Shown here one piece after another: positions 17,514-27,301 of a DNA stretch of 55,928 nt. The stretch comes from Shewanella sp. KT0246 (GTDB lineage Bacteria > Pseudomonadota > Gammaproteobacteria > Enterobacterales > Shewanellaceae). The position numbers and the translations under genes are program-made. The first letter of the stretch is position 1; each line of letters opens with the position of its first letter. The stretch lies in assembly GCF_019654955.1 (NCBI RefSeq), contig NZ_BPEV01000032.1:1-55928 (forward strand). The letters are read 5' to 3'. The notes under the pieces were generated by a model that was not told the origin of the DNA, ran no database searches, and saw nothing but the letters and a program-made list of their open reading frames with translations.

Positions 17514-18878
17514 ATGATTATAAAAATAAGTCCCAGAGGCAGTTTAGATCAATTGTCTCAAATGGAAGTTAATCGCCTTAAACAAAGCGCTAAAAGCGAA
17601 CTATACCAACTTTTAAGAAACTGCTCCCTTGCTGTACTCGCCTCAGGCCTCCAAAGTGATAACTCTGAGGCCTTATTCGATACGTATTCCAACTTTGATA
17701 TTAATGTGTTGCAGCGCGAACGTGGCCTACTCATTGAATTAATTAACCCTCCTGAGCAAGCTTTTGTTGATGGAGAGATCATTGCTGGTATTCAAGAGCA
17801 TCTTTTTGCAGTACTACGCGACATTGTCTATATCGATAACAAATACGATAATTTAAAACACATCAATCTCACTAACGCCAGTCACATAACCAATGTTGTG
17901 TTCGATATTCTACGCAATGCTCGAGTCATTTCTCCAATGAAAGATCCCAACGTCGTGGTATGTTGGGGCGGTCATAGTATCAACCCCACTGAATATCAAT
18001 ATACTCGAGAAGTAGGCTATGAACTTGGCTTGAGAGGCTTAGATATTTGCACTGGTTGTGGCCCTGGAGCCATGGAAGGCCCCATGAAAGGCGCGGCTAT
18101 TGGACATGCTAAACAACGAGTCAATAATGCCAGATACATAGGGCTTACAGAGCCAAGTATTATCGCCGCCGAGCCCCCAAACCAGATCGTCAATGAATTA
18201 GTCATATTGCCCGATATCGAAAAACGCTTAGAAGCCTTTGTTCGCTTAGGACATGGGATTGTTATCTTCCCTGGCGGTGCGGGTACGGCAGAAGAATTAC
18301 TGTATATCTTAGGCATTTTGCTCAACCAAGCTAATCAAACACTGCCGTTTCCACTCATTCTTACAGGCCCTAAAGAAAGTGAAGATTATTTTATCGAAAT
18401 CGATGCTTTTATTGCTGCAACACTAGGACAAGAAGCGCAGGACAAGTATCAAATCATTATTAATGATCCAGTAAAAGTCGGCCGCACAATGAAACAAGGC
18501 ATGCTGAAGGTAAAAGAGATGCGTAAGAGTTTAGGCGATGCCTATCAATTTCAGTGGTCATTAAAAATAGAGCCTGAGTTTCAACTACCGTTTGAGCCTA
18601 CTCACGATGTGATGGGGAATTTGCATCTATATTTTCAGCCAAACAAAGCAGAACTTGCGGCAACGCTTAGGCGCGCTTTTTCAGGTATCGTGGCAGGTAA
18701 CGTTAAAAGTAATACCATCAAATTAATTGAAGAATATGGCCCCTTTGAAATACGTGGTGACAAGCAATTGATGAAAATGATGGATAAACTGTTAAACGCT
18801 TTTGTTAAACAGCAAAGAATGAAATTGCCGGGTAGCGCTTATGTCCCTTGCTATCAAATTGTTACCCCTGATGACTAG
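17514..18878 (+). CDS. ppnN: pyrimidine/purine nucleotide 5'-monophosphate nucleosidase PpnN
   Basis: PpnN (YgdH) cleaves nucleoside monophosphates to base and ribose 5-phosphate; in E. coli it is regulated by (p)ppGpp. The central LOG-type Rossmann domain has [16 protein letters not shown] and the signature PGGAGTAEE. The N- and C-terminal family domains are complete, ending [12 protein letters not shown]. From the ATG at 17514, seven bases after AGAGGAG, the protein is 454 residues, the same as the E. coli enzyme; an upstream TTG is less likely. It follows the diguanylate cyclase by only 35 bases. Confidence 0.95.
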   Translation: MIIKISPRGSLDQLSQMEVNRLKQSAKSELYQLLRNCSLAVLASGLQSDNSEALFDTYSNFDINVLQRERGLLIELINPPEQAFVDGEIIAGIQEHLFAVLRDIVYIDNKYDNLKHINLTNASHITNVVFDILRNARVISPMKDPNVVVCWGGHSINPTEYQYTREVGYELGLRGLDICTGCGPGAMEGPMKGAAIGHAKQRVNNARYIGLTEPSIIAAEPPNQIVNELVILPDIEKRLEAFVRLGHGIVIFPGGAGTAEELLYILGILLNQANQTLPFPLILTGPKESEDYFIEIDAFIAATLGQEAQDKYQIIINDPVKVGRTMKQGMLKVKEMRKSLGDAYQFQWSLKIEPEFQLPFEPTHDVMGNLHLYFQPNKAELAATLRRAFSGIVAGNVKSNTIKLIEEYGPFEIRGDKQLMKMMDKLLNAFVKQQRMKLPGSAYVPCYQIVTPDD

Positions 18879-19052
18879 AAGCCACTTTGACAAAGTAAAA
18901 TACAGGACGTTGTTTAATATCATGTTAAATAGCTATATGATTAGTCATTATTATTTGCGCCATATGGAATAGGTTATCCTGTGATGTTAATAATAAAATA
19001 TTCCCTGCAACGGCTCAATTGAGCCATGTCACCAGCAACGAAAAGATAAAAC

Positions 19053-19829
19053 ATGAATAAACTATTGATCATTGATGGTCTCAATCTTGTTAGACGTATT
19101 CATGCTGTACTGCCAGATGAAAATGATATCACCAGTGTAAAAGAGCGCACCATTTCAGCTGCCCAAAAACTACTTAAACATCATCAGCCCAGCCATGCTG
19201 TTGTTGTTTGGGATGGCGATAAGGAGTCATGGCGAAAACAGTTATATCCTGACTATAAAAAAGGCCGCAAGCCAATGCCTGCTCCGTTAAAATCAGGCTT
19301 AACTGATATCAAAACAGCTTTAGCTGAAGTCCACGTAAATTCACATGACGCAGTATCTGAAGCTGATGATGTAATTGCGACTTTAGCGACAAAAATTGCT
19401 GAAAATAATGGTCAAGCCATCATTGTTTCTACCGATAAAGGCTTTGGCCAAATCAGTCAGAATAATATTGATATATGGGATCACTTTAAGCAGCAATATT
19501 TTGATATTAAAGAATATGAAAAAAAGCTCGCTGTGCAGCAAAATCAAATTTTGGATTTTATTGCATTAGCCGGCGACTCAGGAAACAAAGTTCCTGGCAT
19601 CGCTGGAATTGGCCCTAAGTCAGCTGCTGACTTACTCAACAAATTCAGAAGTCTTGCCAACTTATACAAATCAATTGATAACCTTGGAGCCAAACAAGCT
19701 CAGAAGTTATTAGACGGTAAAGAAATGGCGCGAGTGAGCTATAAACTTGCCCAACTTCAATGTCATATGCCGCTCAACATTAACCTAAAACAATTCAGAG
19801 TCCCTTCCAACAATGAAGGGAGAGTTTAG
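19053..19829 (+). CDS. xni: flap endonuclease Xni (ExoIX)
   Basis: Xni is a FEN-family nuclease related to the 5' nuclease domain of DNA polymerase I. It shows IDGLNLVRR at the N-terminus, the acidic EADDVIATLA and STDKGFGQ segments, and the helix-hairpin-helix-like GIAGIGPKSAADLL for DNA binding. The length of 258 is typical. It is followed after three bases by the DUF3192 gene, so the two are likely co-transcribed. The ribosome-binding site is weak (AAAAGA). Confidence 0.93.
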   Translation: MNKLLIIDGLNLVRRIHAVLPDENDITSVKERTISAAQKLLKHHQPSHAVVVWDGDKESWRKQLYPDYKKGRKPMPAPLKSGLTDIKTALAEVHVNSHDAVSEADDVIATLATKIAENNGQAIIVSTDKGFGQISQNNIDIWDHFKQQYFDIKEYEKKLAVQQNQILDFIALAGDSGNKVPGIAGIGPKSAADLLNKFRSLANLYKSIDNLGAKQAQKLLDGKEMARVSYKLAQLQCHMPLNINLKQFRVPSNNEGRV

Positions 19830-19832
19830 ACA

Positions 19833-20300
19833 ATGAAGCCTTCCCTGTCGTTTCTTATTGCCTCAATGTTTATTGCTTACGTCGTGTTTGCCATTACCGT
19901 AGTACTCGTCTATGAACCTCGCCCAGAAGACCGCAGCTGGCAAGATAGGCAAGAATTTAATCATAGGATGCTTAGCGAAATCACCATTGGTCAGAGTATC
20001 ACGAGTATTCGTCAGAAAATGGGACGAGCTGACTTTACTGAAGCTAAAGCCACCGAAGATGCTAACTTTCAAATTATGTTTTACCGCACGCATCACGTGA
20101 AATCTGATGGTATAACAACCAAAGATGAGTGTACCCCATTGTTATTTAAAGATGATCAACTCATAGCTTGGGGGCAAGAAACTTACGATCAGTTTCTACA
20201 AATCCCAATATTGAATGTTGTCATCGAATCATCACCGGTAGTAACTTCCAAACCTGCTGCTAGTGAAGAAAAACAGGCTAATAAATCTCTACAAAAGTAG
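19833..20300 (+). CDS. DUF3192 family protein with one membrane anchor
   Basis: This is a small envelope-linked protein of unknown function. Residues about 5-27 form a hydrophobic helix (LIASMFIAYVVFAITVVLVY), possibly a signal anchor. The conserved part has ITIGQSITSIRQKMGRADF, QIMFYRTHHVKSDGITTKDECTPLLFKDDQLIAWG, which I recall as DUF3192. The layout is reminiscent of SmpA/BamE-like small periplasmic folds, but that is only a guess. It starts three bases after xni, with GGGAG ten bases before the ATG inside the xni end. Confidence 0.75.
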   Translation: MKPSLSFLIASMFIAYVVFAITVVLVYEPRPEDRSWQDRQEFNHRMLSEITIGQSITSIRQKMGRADFTEAKATEDANFQIMFYRTHHVKSDGITTKDECTPLLFKDDQLIAWGQETYDQFLQIPILNVVIESSPVVTSKPAASEEKQANKSLQK

Positions 20301-20337
20301 CCTCTAATTTTAAATGAAACCCTTAAAATTCAGACAT

Positions 20338-20365
20338 AAAAAATGCCACATTAAGTGGCATTTTT
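20338..20365. terminator. bidirectional terminator between the DUF3192 and S9 peptidase genes
   Basis: ATGCCAC-ATTAA-GTGGCAT (20343-20361) is flanked by A on the left and T on the right, between convergent genes. Confidence 0.85.
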
Positions 20366-20415
20366 ATGTCTAGCTTGGCCAAAGCTTGTGATTAAATAGG
20401 CCGTAAATCTTGAGG

Positions 20416-23184
20416 CTACTTATATTCTTTATAAGCCTCACCTTTCTCTAACCACTCTGGTGCTTTTGCCCCTTTTAAGTAATGGTCAAAGTACTGCTTC
20501 ATTCGAATAGTGTAGTCCAGTTTATTAGGGTACTTCTTCAAATGATGTGGCTCATCTTCGTATTGTAAAAACACCACATCTTTGCCAGTACGGCGCATAG
20601 CTAAATAAAGTTCAACCCCTTGCTCCCAAGGCACCGCATCATCCTTGTCACCAAACATTATCATCATAGGTGTTTGAATGCGCTCGACGTAAAATACAGG
20701 TGAGTTCTCAATATATTTTTGCGGAGATTGAAATAAGCTTTCTGCAATACGGCTTTGCCCTGTTTCATATTGGAATTGACGTGCTAAACCAGAACCATGA
20801 CGAATGCCACTATAAGCACTGGTCATATTCGATACTGGTGCGCCAGTCACAGCCGCTTTAAAGATGTTGGTTTGAGTCACAGCAAAAGCCGTTTGGTAAC
20901 CGCCCCAAGAGTGACCTTGGATACCTACAGCATCAGGGTCTGCAATTCCCATATCAATCAGCTTTTGTACCCCTGAAGTTAATCCTTTAACCGCTGATGC
21001 ACCAGGGTAGCCGACTTCAAATCTGATATCTGGTAAGAAAATAGCGTAACCATTATCAGCATACCAAGCAAAGTTAGGTCGATGGTTAATTGCCATGTGA
21101 GGGAATGAATGCAAACGGTCACTCATAAAACGATAGAAATAAACCATCACAGGGTATTGCTTGCCCTCTTGATAATTGGTGGGCTTAATTAATACACCAT
21201 CGGTTTTACGGCCATCAGCATCGCTCCACTGAACCAACTCAGCACTGCCCCAATTAAAGCCATCGCGTTGCTTATCAAGATCCGTTTGTTTAACCGCATC
21301 ATTTGGTGAAGTCACACTTGCTGTGTAAAGGTCTGGGTATAAATCATAGCGCTCTTTTGAATACACAATGGTGTCAGCATTCTTACTACGCGCAAGAACT
21401 TTAAGCTTAGCTTTACTGTCCACTAACTCTGTCAAACCTGGTACACCAATCGTCACACTATATAAACTATCAGCTTTAGTCGATTCGTTATAACCATGAA
21501 TAAGCACAGACTGTTCTTGAATCACTTCAGCTGGAGCATTTTGATCTTCATATAGACCTTCAATTCTCAACTGCGTACTCGTTTCACGACCTTGCCCTTT
21601 TGTCAGCATGTATCCGTCAAAAGACGATGTATTGAACTGCCAAACATCATATTTATCATAAGCGATAATGCCAGAACCATCGGCCAACCAAGGTCCAAAC
21701 CCATAGCTAGGGGCATTACCAGGGTAGTCGTGGTCTTCATTGGCAAAACTCACACTAATATCTCTTGAAATAGTGTGCTTTCTTACTCCTGCAATGTCAT
21801 ACATAAATAGCTGACCTTGCTGGTAATATGCAACAAAGCGTGCGTTTGGTGACAATGTTGGCATTTCATTTGTTGGATGCTGTGTTAATAACTGCTGCTT
21901 TCTTCCCGTGTTTAAATCAACTAAATACACATCTTGATAAAAACCAGCCCAAGTAATCATCTTCTGGTAAGGCACATCAGATGTCGCTAACAAATAACGC
22001 TGTTGCTCCCCGTACAGAACATTAGGGATCGTTTCATCAGCAAGTTGAACAACGCGATTAGCATTAATATGAAGCACGGCTAAATAAGTGCGCTGTACCT
22101 CTTTTGAATATTGCTTGATTTCATGAGGCTTAATTTTGGGGTCGTCGCCATGCCAGACTTTTAAATTGCGCAGACCAGTTACCACCGTTTCATCAAATAA
22201 ATCAGCTTCGGTTTCTATTTCTGCAAGCGAGATAATTTTATCAACCTGTGGGACACGCCCCAAGAAAAGACGTAAACTGTCTTCGGAGAAAAAGACTTTA
22301 GAATATTGGTTTAATGTCCAATCATCATCTTGTGGGGTATCTTTAAGCTCGAAGGTTTCCAAACTCAATAACGAAAGTTGATACTCACGCTCATCCCGGT
22401 CATCAGTTGCGTTACCTTGAGTAAAGGCTAACCAATTTCCATCGTCAGATAGACTTAACTCACCTATTTGATTATCAGTACTTTTATACAGTTGCTTTAG
22501 CGTATTATTCGCTAGGTTTACCTTTTTGATGAAATGTTGTTTTGCTTTGTTGTCATTTATGGCTACAACAAAGTTCTTACCCACTCGATCAAAAGCAAAT
22601 TGAGTTACGTTGATAAAATCATGGCTAGAATTGTCAGCTAATTTAATCAGCTTAATCGCACTACCAATGTCTTTTTCATTGATTTTAGGCGCATCTTTAT
22701 CATCTGAATCAGCCTCTTTTTCATCTTCAACGTCAAACCAGATCGCTAAAAATAATCCATCATCGCTAAACTCTGCCTGTTTTACCTTTTCAAAACGTTG
22801 TTGTTCACCCGTTGCTGTATTCAGTAATGCCAGTCCAGAATTAAGTTCTGACTTCTTTAAAGTTTCTTTGTCTAATAAAGATGGTTTAAGCGTCGCGATA
22901 GCATAGCTACCTTGGCTATTTACTTTAACGTCTGATCCGCCATCAATAACAAACTGCTTCTTAGACTCAATGATATTGATTAAAGCACGGCTATCACCTC
23001 TATCAGGCATAGCTTCAACTGCCAATGTTCTTCCATTATCAGAAAGTACAGGCTGTTTCAGCGTTTCAAAATGCATGATGTCATTCAGCGATAAAGAAGT
23101 GGCTTGTTCTGCCGCGGTGAGCGACATTGACGCTGTCAATAACGTCAAAGGAATAAGTTTATGTAACTTCAAAGTCATCCTCAT
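20416..23184 (-). CDS. exported S9 family prolyl-oligopeptidase-like serine peptidase
   Basis: A signal peptide (about residues 1-25, cleavage near LTAA) is followed by a large WD-like beta-propeller region (about 40-610) and a C-terminal alpha/beta hydrolase domain. The catalytic serine is 759 in GHSWGGYQ, the likely acid Asp848 in GDKDDAVPW, and the histidine 880 or 881 in EDEPHHLKKYP. The length of 922 is long for S9 but normal for the periplasmic Shewanella-type enzymes. It probably helps these protein-scavenging bacteria break down oligopeptides. The exact start is uncertain, because two ATG codons surround the only AGG-like site. Confidence 0.88.
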   Translation of the reverse strand: MRMTLKLHKLIPLTLLTASMSLTAAEQATSLSLNDIMHFETLKQPVLSDNGRTLAVEAMPDRGDSRALINIIESKKQFVIDGGSDVKVNSQGSYAIATLKPSLLDKETLKKSELNSGLALLNTATGEQQRFEKVKQAEFSDDGLFLAIWFDVEDEKEADSDDKDAPKINEKDIGSAIKLIKLADNSSHDFINVTQFAFDRVGKNFVVAINDNKAKQHFIKKVNLANNTLKQLYKSTDNQIGELSLSDDGNWLAFTQGNATDDRDEREYQLSLLSLETFELKDTPQDDDWTLNQYSKVFFSEDSLRLFLGRVPQVDKIISLAEIETEADLFDETVVTGLRNLKVWHGDDPKIKPHEIKQYSKEVQRTYLAVLHINANRVVQLADETIPNVLYGEQQRYLLATSDVPYQKMITWAGFYQDVYLVDLNTGRKQQLLTQHPTNEMPTLSPNARFVAYYQQGQLFMYDIAGVRKHTISRDISVSFANEDHDYPGNAPSYGFGPWLADGSGIIAYDKYDVWQFNTSSFDGYMLTKGQGRETSTQLRIEGLYEDQNAPAEVIQEQSVLIHGYNESTKADSLYSVTIGVPGLTELVDSKAKLKVLARSKNADTIVYSKERYDLYPDLYTASVTSPNDAVKQTDLDKQRDGFNWGSAELVQWSDADGRKTDGVLIKPTNYQEGKQYPVMVYFYRFMSDRLHSFPHMAINHRPNFAWYADNGYAIFLPDIRFEVGYPGASAVKGLTSGVQKLIDMGIADPDAVGIQGHSWGGYQTAFAVTQTNIFKAAVTGAPVSNMTSAYSGIRHGSGLARQFQYETGQSRIAESLFQSPQKYIENSPVFYVERIQTPMMIMFGDKDDAVPWEQGVELYLAMRRTGKDVVFLQYEDEPHHLKKYPNKLDYTIRMKQYFDHYLKGAKAPEWLEKGEAYKEYK

Positions 23185-23660
23185 TATATTTATTATTTTA
23201 AGCAGTTAAGCCTTAATGACTCATTTCTACTTCAACCTTGATAAAACGACACATTGGCTTCAATTTGAAATATATCGTTCAGTATCGTATTAAAATTAGC
23301 GAACTTGATAATAAAGTTTATTTATTAAGCTGTTAGACCAAAGTCGTCTGTTCAAAAAATCTAACCTCAATAAGCTGTCTTGGTAAATCGACCCGCTAAG
23401 TTAACGTTTTAGCAACAATCAAAGTCGAAATATGACGCATATTGAACCTTTAAATTAAGCTGTTGTGAATATCTTAAAGCAATCAGCTGAGGATTAACTT
23501 AAAAAATATAAAAAATATGTGATTAAACTCACTAAATCCTGTAAAAAAATTTCAAAATTCGTTAAAATGCGCCGCAACAAAACCGTTAGTTAATCGTCCC
23601 GTAACCGTGTTATTAACACTTACAGGAAAATGCAGTAACCACTAAGTGGAAGGACTATCC
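23185..23660. other. intergenic region upstream of the S9 peptidase and isocitrate dehydrogenase genes
   Basis: This is a divergent promoter region of 476 bases. A small perfect hairpin GTGTTA-T-TAACAC lies shortly before the dehydrogenase start. No ORF and no known operator consensus are seen. Confidence 0.35.
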
Positions 23661-24671
23661 ATGCCAAAACGTACTATAACCGTAATCCCAGGTGACGGGA
23701 TTGGACCAAGCATTATCGATTCCGCTTTAAAGATTCTCGACAAGGCTGGTTGCGACTTTGAATATGAATTTGCAGACGCCGGTTTAGCCGCACTAGAAAA
23801 ACAAGGTGAATTAGTACCACAGCGTACCTTAGATCTCATCGAGAAGAACCGTATTACTTTGAAAGGTCCACTTACGACTCCAGTGGGTGAAGGCTTTACT
23901 TCAATTAACGTTAGCTTACGTAAAAAATTCAGCTTATACGCTAACGTACGTCCAGTGCTTTCTTTTAAAGGTACTCAAGCACGTTACGACAATATTGATA
24001 TCATTACAGTACGTGAAAACACTGAAGGTATGTATTCAGGTCTAGGTCAAAAAGTATCTGATGACGGTGCTACAGCAGAAGCCACCAGTATCATTACACG
24101 TCAAGGCGCTGAGCAAATCACAACATTTGCTTATGAACTTGCAAGAAAAGAAAACCGCAAAAAAGTCACTATCGTTCACAAAGCCAACATCATGAAATCT
24201 ACTTCAGGTTTATTCTTGAAAGTGGCACGTGAAGTTAGCCTACGTTACCCAGATATCGAAACAGAAGAAATGATCGTAGACGCAACTTGTATGAAGTTGG
24301 TTATGAATCCAGAAAACTTCGATGTCTTAGTTACCACTAACCTATTCGGTGACATTTTATCTGACTTATGTGCAGGTCTTGTTGGCGGCCTAGGTATGGC
24401 TCCTGGTGCTAACATTGGTAGTGACGCTGCAATTTTTGAAGCAGTACACGGCAGCGCACCTGATATCGCTGGTAAAAACTTAGCTAACCCTACTTCTGTT
24501 ATTCTTGCTTCAATCCAAATGCTTGAGTACCTAGGTATGGCAGATAAAGCTGAAATGATCCGCAGTGCAGTATCTGCAGTGATCGAAGAAGGCGACCGTA
24601 CTACACGTGATTTAGGTGGTACTCATGGTACTACTGACTTCACTCAAGCTGTTATTGACCGTTTAGGTTAA
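23661..24671 (+). CDS. NAD-dependent isocitrate dehydrogenase
   Basis: This enzyme oxidises isocitrate to 2-oxoglutarate in the TCA cycle. It belongs to the short isocitrate/isopropylmalate dehydrogenase family: VIPGDGIGPSI, VRENTEGMYSG, the metal-binding LFGDILSDLCAGLVGGLGMAPGANIG and HGSAPDIAGKNLANP are all present. At 336 residues it is much shorter than the NADP enzyme of E. coli (about 416) and is like the NAD-type homodimer or subunit. I start at the ATG that follows GGAAGGA, five codons inside the longest frame. A homoisocitrate or tartrate dehydrogenase role is less likely but cannot be excluded by eye. Confidence 0.85.
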   Translation: MPKRTITVIPGDGIGPSIIDSALKILDKAGCDFEYEFADAGLAALEKQGELVPQRTLDLIEKNRITLKGPLTTPVGEGFTSINVSLRKKFSLYANVRPVLSFKGTQARYDNIDIITVRENTEGMYSGLGQKVSDDGATAEATSIITRQGAEQITTFAYELARKENRKKVTIVHKANIMKSTSGLFLKVAREVSLRYPDIETEEMIVDATCMKLVMNPENFDVLVTTNLFGDILSDLCAGLVGGLGMAPGANIGSDAAIFEAVHGSAPDIAGKNLANPTSVILASIQMLEYLGMADKAEMIRSAVSAVIEEGDRTTRDLGGTHGTTDFTQAVIDRLG

Positions 24672-24708
24672 TTTTAAACGGCAATAAGTCGGTAATATAA
24701 AACCTTTA

Positions 24709-24741
24709 AAAAAGCCCTTAGTGATTCACTAAGGGCTTTTT
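24709..24741. terminator. bidirectional terminator between the isocitrate dehydrogenase gene and rlmM
   Basis: AAGCCCTTAGTGA-TTCACTAAGGGCTT is flanked by A and T runs between convergent genes. Confidence 0.88.
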
Positions 24742-24789
24742 AATATCTCTTATTTATTCGCGATATGAACACGCGATATCAGCTGCTAC

Positions 24790-25884
24790 TTAATCGTGAA
24801 AATTCCAAGCTGTATTAGGCTTAACCCATAAATGCACCGTCACTTCATCACGGTCATGATAAAGGTGCTTACATTGAATTTTAAAGTCGTCGATTTCGTT
24901 TTCTTTTAAAATCTCAGCCATAGTATCAAGAATTTGTCTTACTTCTTTATAACGGCTCTTCATTGGTAGTTTCAAGTTAAAAATGGCTTCTTTAAACCAT
25001 CCATTAATCGCCCAAGCTTCCATAAGCTCAGCAACCCGTGAAGGCTTCTCAACCATGTCGCACACTAACCAATAAATATTCTTTCTTGGTGGCTCAAAAC
25101 GGAAACCATCAGCGCGGTAATGACGTACTTGCCCTGTATCCATTAACTTTTGATCCATAGGACCATTATCAACAGCCGCCACAAACATACCGCGGCGGAC
25201 AAGCTGATAAGTCCAGCCACCAGGACAAGCGCCTAAATCGACTGAATGTAAACCAGAACGACAGCGTTGCTCTTGCTCTTCTTTAGTTAAAAAGTGGCCA
25301 AAAGCTTCATCTAGTTTAAGACTTGAGCGACTTGGTGCATCAGCCGCCATTTTAAGACGTGGAATACCCATGAAATGTGGCGAGCTATTATTGGTCAGCG
25401 AATAACCGACATAAGCTTGACCGGGTGCAACAAAACATACGTGGATAATCGGTCTTCTATCATTTTCTTGCGCAAGTAAAGAACCTGATTTTTTTAAGCC
25501 TTGACGAAGCGGCACAGTAAATTTGCGACAAAAACCTGAAAGCTCTTTTGCTTCGTTGGTATCTGGGGTCTCAACTCTTAACTCACCAGCTTTAGTTACT
25601 CCCGCTAATGCAGCCACAATTGGCGTCATGCGATCAGTTTCTGGCAAGTCTTTTAATAAGTCATTTGCTGCAAACATTTGTCTAGCAAACACTAATGAGT
25701 TTAAGTCAATTTTTTTAGCTAGCTGCTCACCACCATCTTCTTCAAAGCATTGGTAAATAACATAGGCATCGTTGGTATTGGTTTTAACAAAACCACCAAT
25801 ATTCAAGTCAGCTGCGCGCTGTTGAATTTCTGCAGCACAATCTTTCTCATAGCCTGCACGGCAGAACAAAAATAGGTTTTTCAT
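24790..25884 (-). CDS. rlmM: 23S rRNA 2'-O-methyltransferase RlmM
   Basis: RlmM methylates the ribose of C2498 in 23S rRNA using S-adenosylmethionine. The N-terminal half is the THUMP-like RNA-binding part. The C-terminal Rossmann methyltransferase has the binding loop DLGACPGGWTYQLVRRG, then VDNGPMDQ and the VCDMVEKP strand. The length of 364 agrees with the family. AAGG lies six bases before the ATG. Together with ygdD and gcvA upstream it keeps the gene order known from E. coli. Confidence 0.95.
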   Translation of the reverse strand: MKNLFLFCRAGYEKDCAAEIQQRAADLNIGGFVKTNTNDAYVIYQCFEEDGGEQLAKKIDLNSLVFARQMFAANDLLKDLPETDRMTPIVAALAGVTKAGELRVETPDTNEAKELSGFCRKFTVPLRQGLKKSGSLLAQENDRRPIIHVCFVAPGQAYVGYSLTNNSSPHFMGIPRLKMAADAPSRSSLKLDEAFGHFLTKEEQEQRCRSGLHSVDLGACPGGWTYQLVRRGMFVAAVDNGPMDQKLMDTGQVRHYRADGFRFEPPRKNIYWLVCDMVEKPSRVAELMEAWAINGWFKEAIFNLKLPMKSRYKEVRQILDTMAEILKENEIDDFKIQCKHLYHDRDEVTVHLWVKPNTAWNFHD

Positions 25885-26020
25885 GGTGAACCTTAAGCTT
25901 CAATAACGCCGTTCAATAATAAATTGCGTTAGTGTGTACGAATAAAAATACAATAATGAGCTGCATTATACGCAACTTTACTGACACTGTGTAAATTGAA
26001 GATACAAAAAAAACAAAACA

Positions 26021-26052
26021 AAAAAGCAGCTGAAATGGTGTATTTCAGCTGC
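26021..26052 (-). terminator. intrinsic terminator after ygdD
   Basis: The hairpin CAGCTGAAAT and ATTTCAGCTG (26027-26051) is followed by T on the minus strand. It separates ygdD from rlmM. Confidence 0.8.
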
Positions 26053-26084
26053 CTTGATTAAATAACGAATATTAAATTTTAAAG

Positions 26085-26474
26085 CTAACTGGCTTTAACG
26101 TCGTCATTTTGCTTAAAAATCGCCACCGCAAACAACAACCAGCCTAAAAGCATACAAAAACCGCCCATTGGCGTTATCGGACCAATCCATTTAGCCCCCG
26201 TAAATGCATACACATATAACGAACCTGAAAACAGCAATATGCCGACAAAAAACAAACCCGCTGCCCAATTAAGTAATTTTGAAGATATCCAATGGCCGGC
26301 AAATGCCACCGCAATGATCGCGAAGGTATGATAGAAATGATAATCAACACCTAGCTTAAAAATAGCGACAAGTTCAGGTGGGGCGATATTTTTAAGTCCA
26401 TGAGCGCCGAAAGCACCTAACCCTACCGCTAAAAAACCGCTCAGTGTCGCTAACAATAACAAGCCTTTTTTCAT
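26085..26474 (-). CDS. ygdD: DUF423 inner-membrane protein YgdD
   Basis: This is a small membrane protein of unknown role with four predicted transmembrane helices (about residues 3-25, 43-62, 68-88 and 95-118). The conserved opening GAFGAHGLKN and the ending WIGPITPMGGFCMLLGWLLFA are DUF423 hallmarks. I choose the ATG at 26474 (MKKGLLLLA), which has AAGG seven bases upstream and gives 129 residues, near the E. coli length. The longer frame would run into the preceding hydrolase gene. Confidence 0.88.
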   Translation of the reverse strand: MKKGLLLLATLSGFLAVGLGAFGAHGLKNIAPPELVAIFKLGVDYHFYHTFAIIAVAFAGHWISSKLLNWAAGLFFVGILLFSGSLYVYAFTGAKWIGPITPMGGFCMLLGWLLFAVAIFKQNDDVKAS

Positions 26475-26512
26475 TTCATTGCCTTTATAAATTCTACTAT
26501 CATAAAAAGTGA

Positions 26513-27247
26513 TTAAATCTGTGATGCCATAAACTGCTGACATTGTTTAACGCAGGCTTGCAGATTAGCCTCTAAACTTGTACCTGACGACTTCCTAGGT
26601 TTAAAACTATGATCGCCATCGGTAATCCACCCTAATGAGATTGATTCATCAATTGGCCAATTTGGGATTTCAGCTTTACCACCAAATTTATCTCGCTCCC
26701 CTTGCAACACCATCACTGGAATCGTGGCATTATTGATGGGGGCTAAACGTGGTTCGCCACCTTTAAGGGGCACAAACGGGTAACCTAAACACACTACGCC
26801 TTTGATAAGCTTTTTAACTTGCTCAAACTCTGGGTGGATTTCCACTTTAGCAATGTCACTTAACTCTGGGGTCATTAGCATAGCTGACATTCTGCCTCCC
26901 ATGGATTTACCCATAAGGAATATATTTTCAGTGACCAAACTGCCGTCTTTAATTTGATTCAATACGTCGGCTAAAACTTGTTGATAGTAGTCAAGCAACT
27001 TAGGCGCTCTATCAGGCGGTCTTCTTTTTCCATCTTGCATGTTGGCTTGCATATACAAAAAATTAAACCGTAAAACTTGTACGCCTGTTTTAGCTAGGTC
27101 TTCCGCTACTTGCTCCATAAAATCTGAATGCATATTGGCGCCAGCGCCATGAGCAAATACCACTAAGGTTTTACTTGGCTCACCCAGTAAAATAGATTCA
27201 ATGGCTTGAGTGGGTTTATTAGGTACTGCTTCATCAACTTTCATCAT
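26513..27247 (-). CDS. alpha/beta-hydrolase of the KANL3/Tex30 type
   Basis: This is a predicted cytosolic serine hydrolase of unknown substrate. Visible are the strand and oxyanion region VVFAHGAGANMHSDFM, the nucleophile elbow GKSMGGRMSA (Ser about 117), the acid region VLQGERDKFGG, and a C-terminal histidine in DGDHSFKPRK. The length of 244 is normal for this small hydrolase group. It sits between gcvA and ygdD, all leftward, with 38 bases to ygdD, so the three may share a transcript. Confidence 0.8.
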   Translation of the reverse strand: MMKVDEAVPNKPTQAIESILLGEPSKTLVVFAHGAGANMHSDFMEQVAEDLAKTGVQVLRFNFLYMQANMQDGKRRPPDRAPKLLDYYQQVLADVLNQIKDGSLVTENIFLMGKSMGGRMSAMLMTPELSDIAKVEIHPEFEQVKKLIKGVVCLGYPFVPLKGGEPRLAPINNATIPVMVLQGERDKFGGKAEIPNWPIDESISLGWITDGDHSFKPRKSSGTSLEANLQACVKQCQQFMASQI

Positions 27248-27301
27248 TGTTTCTATTACTGCTCATTAAGTTTGATTCTTGTACTAGTCACTGGAACCGT
27301 A

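Noticed and set aside
23446..23475. A sixth GAACCT promoter like those in the array.
   Set aside because: The base stretch at the proper distance does not read TCTGA or TCATA, and no unit follows.
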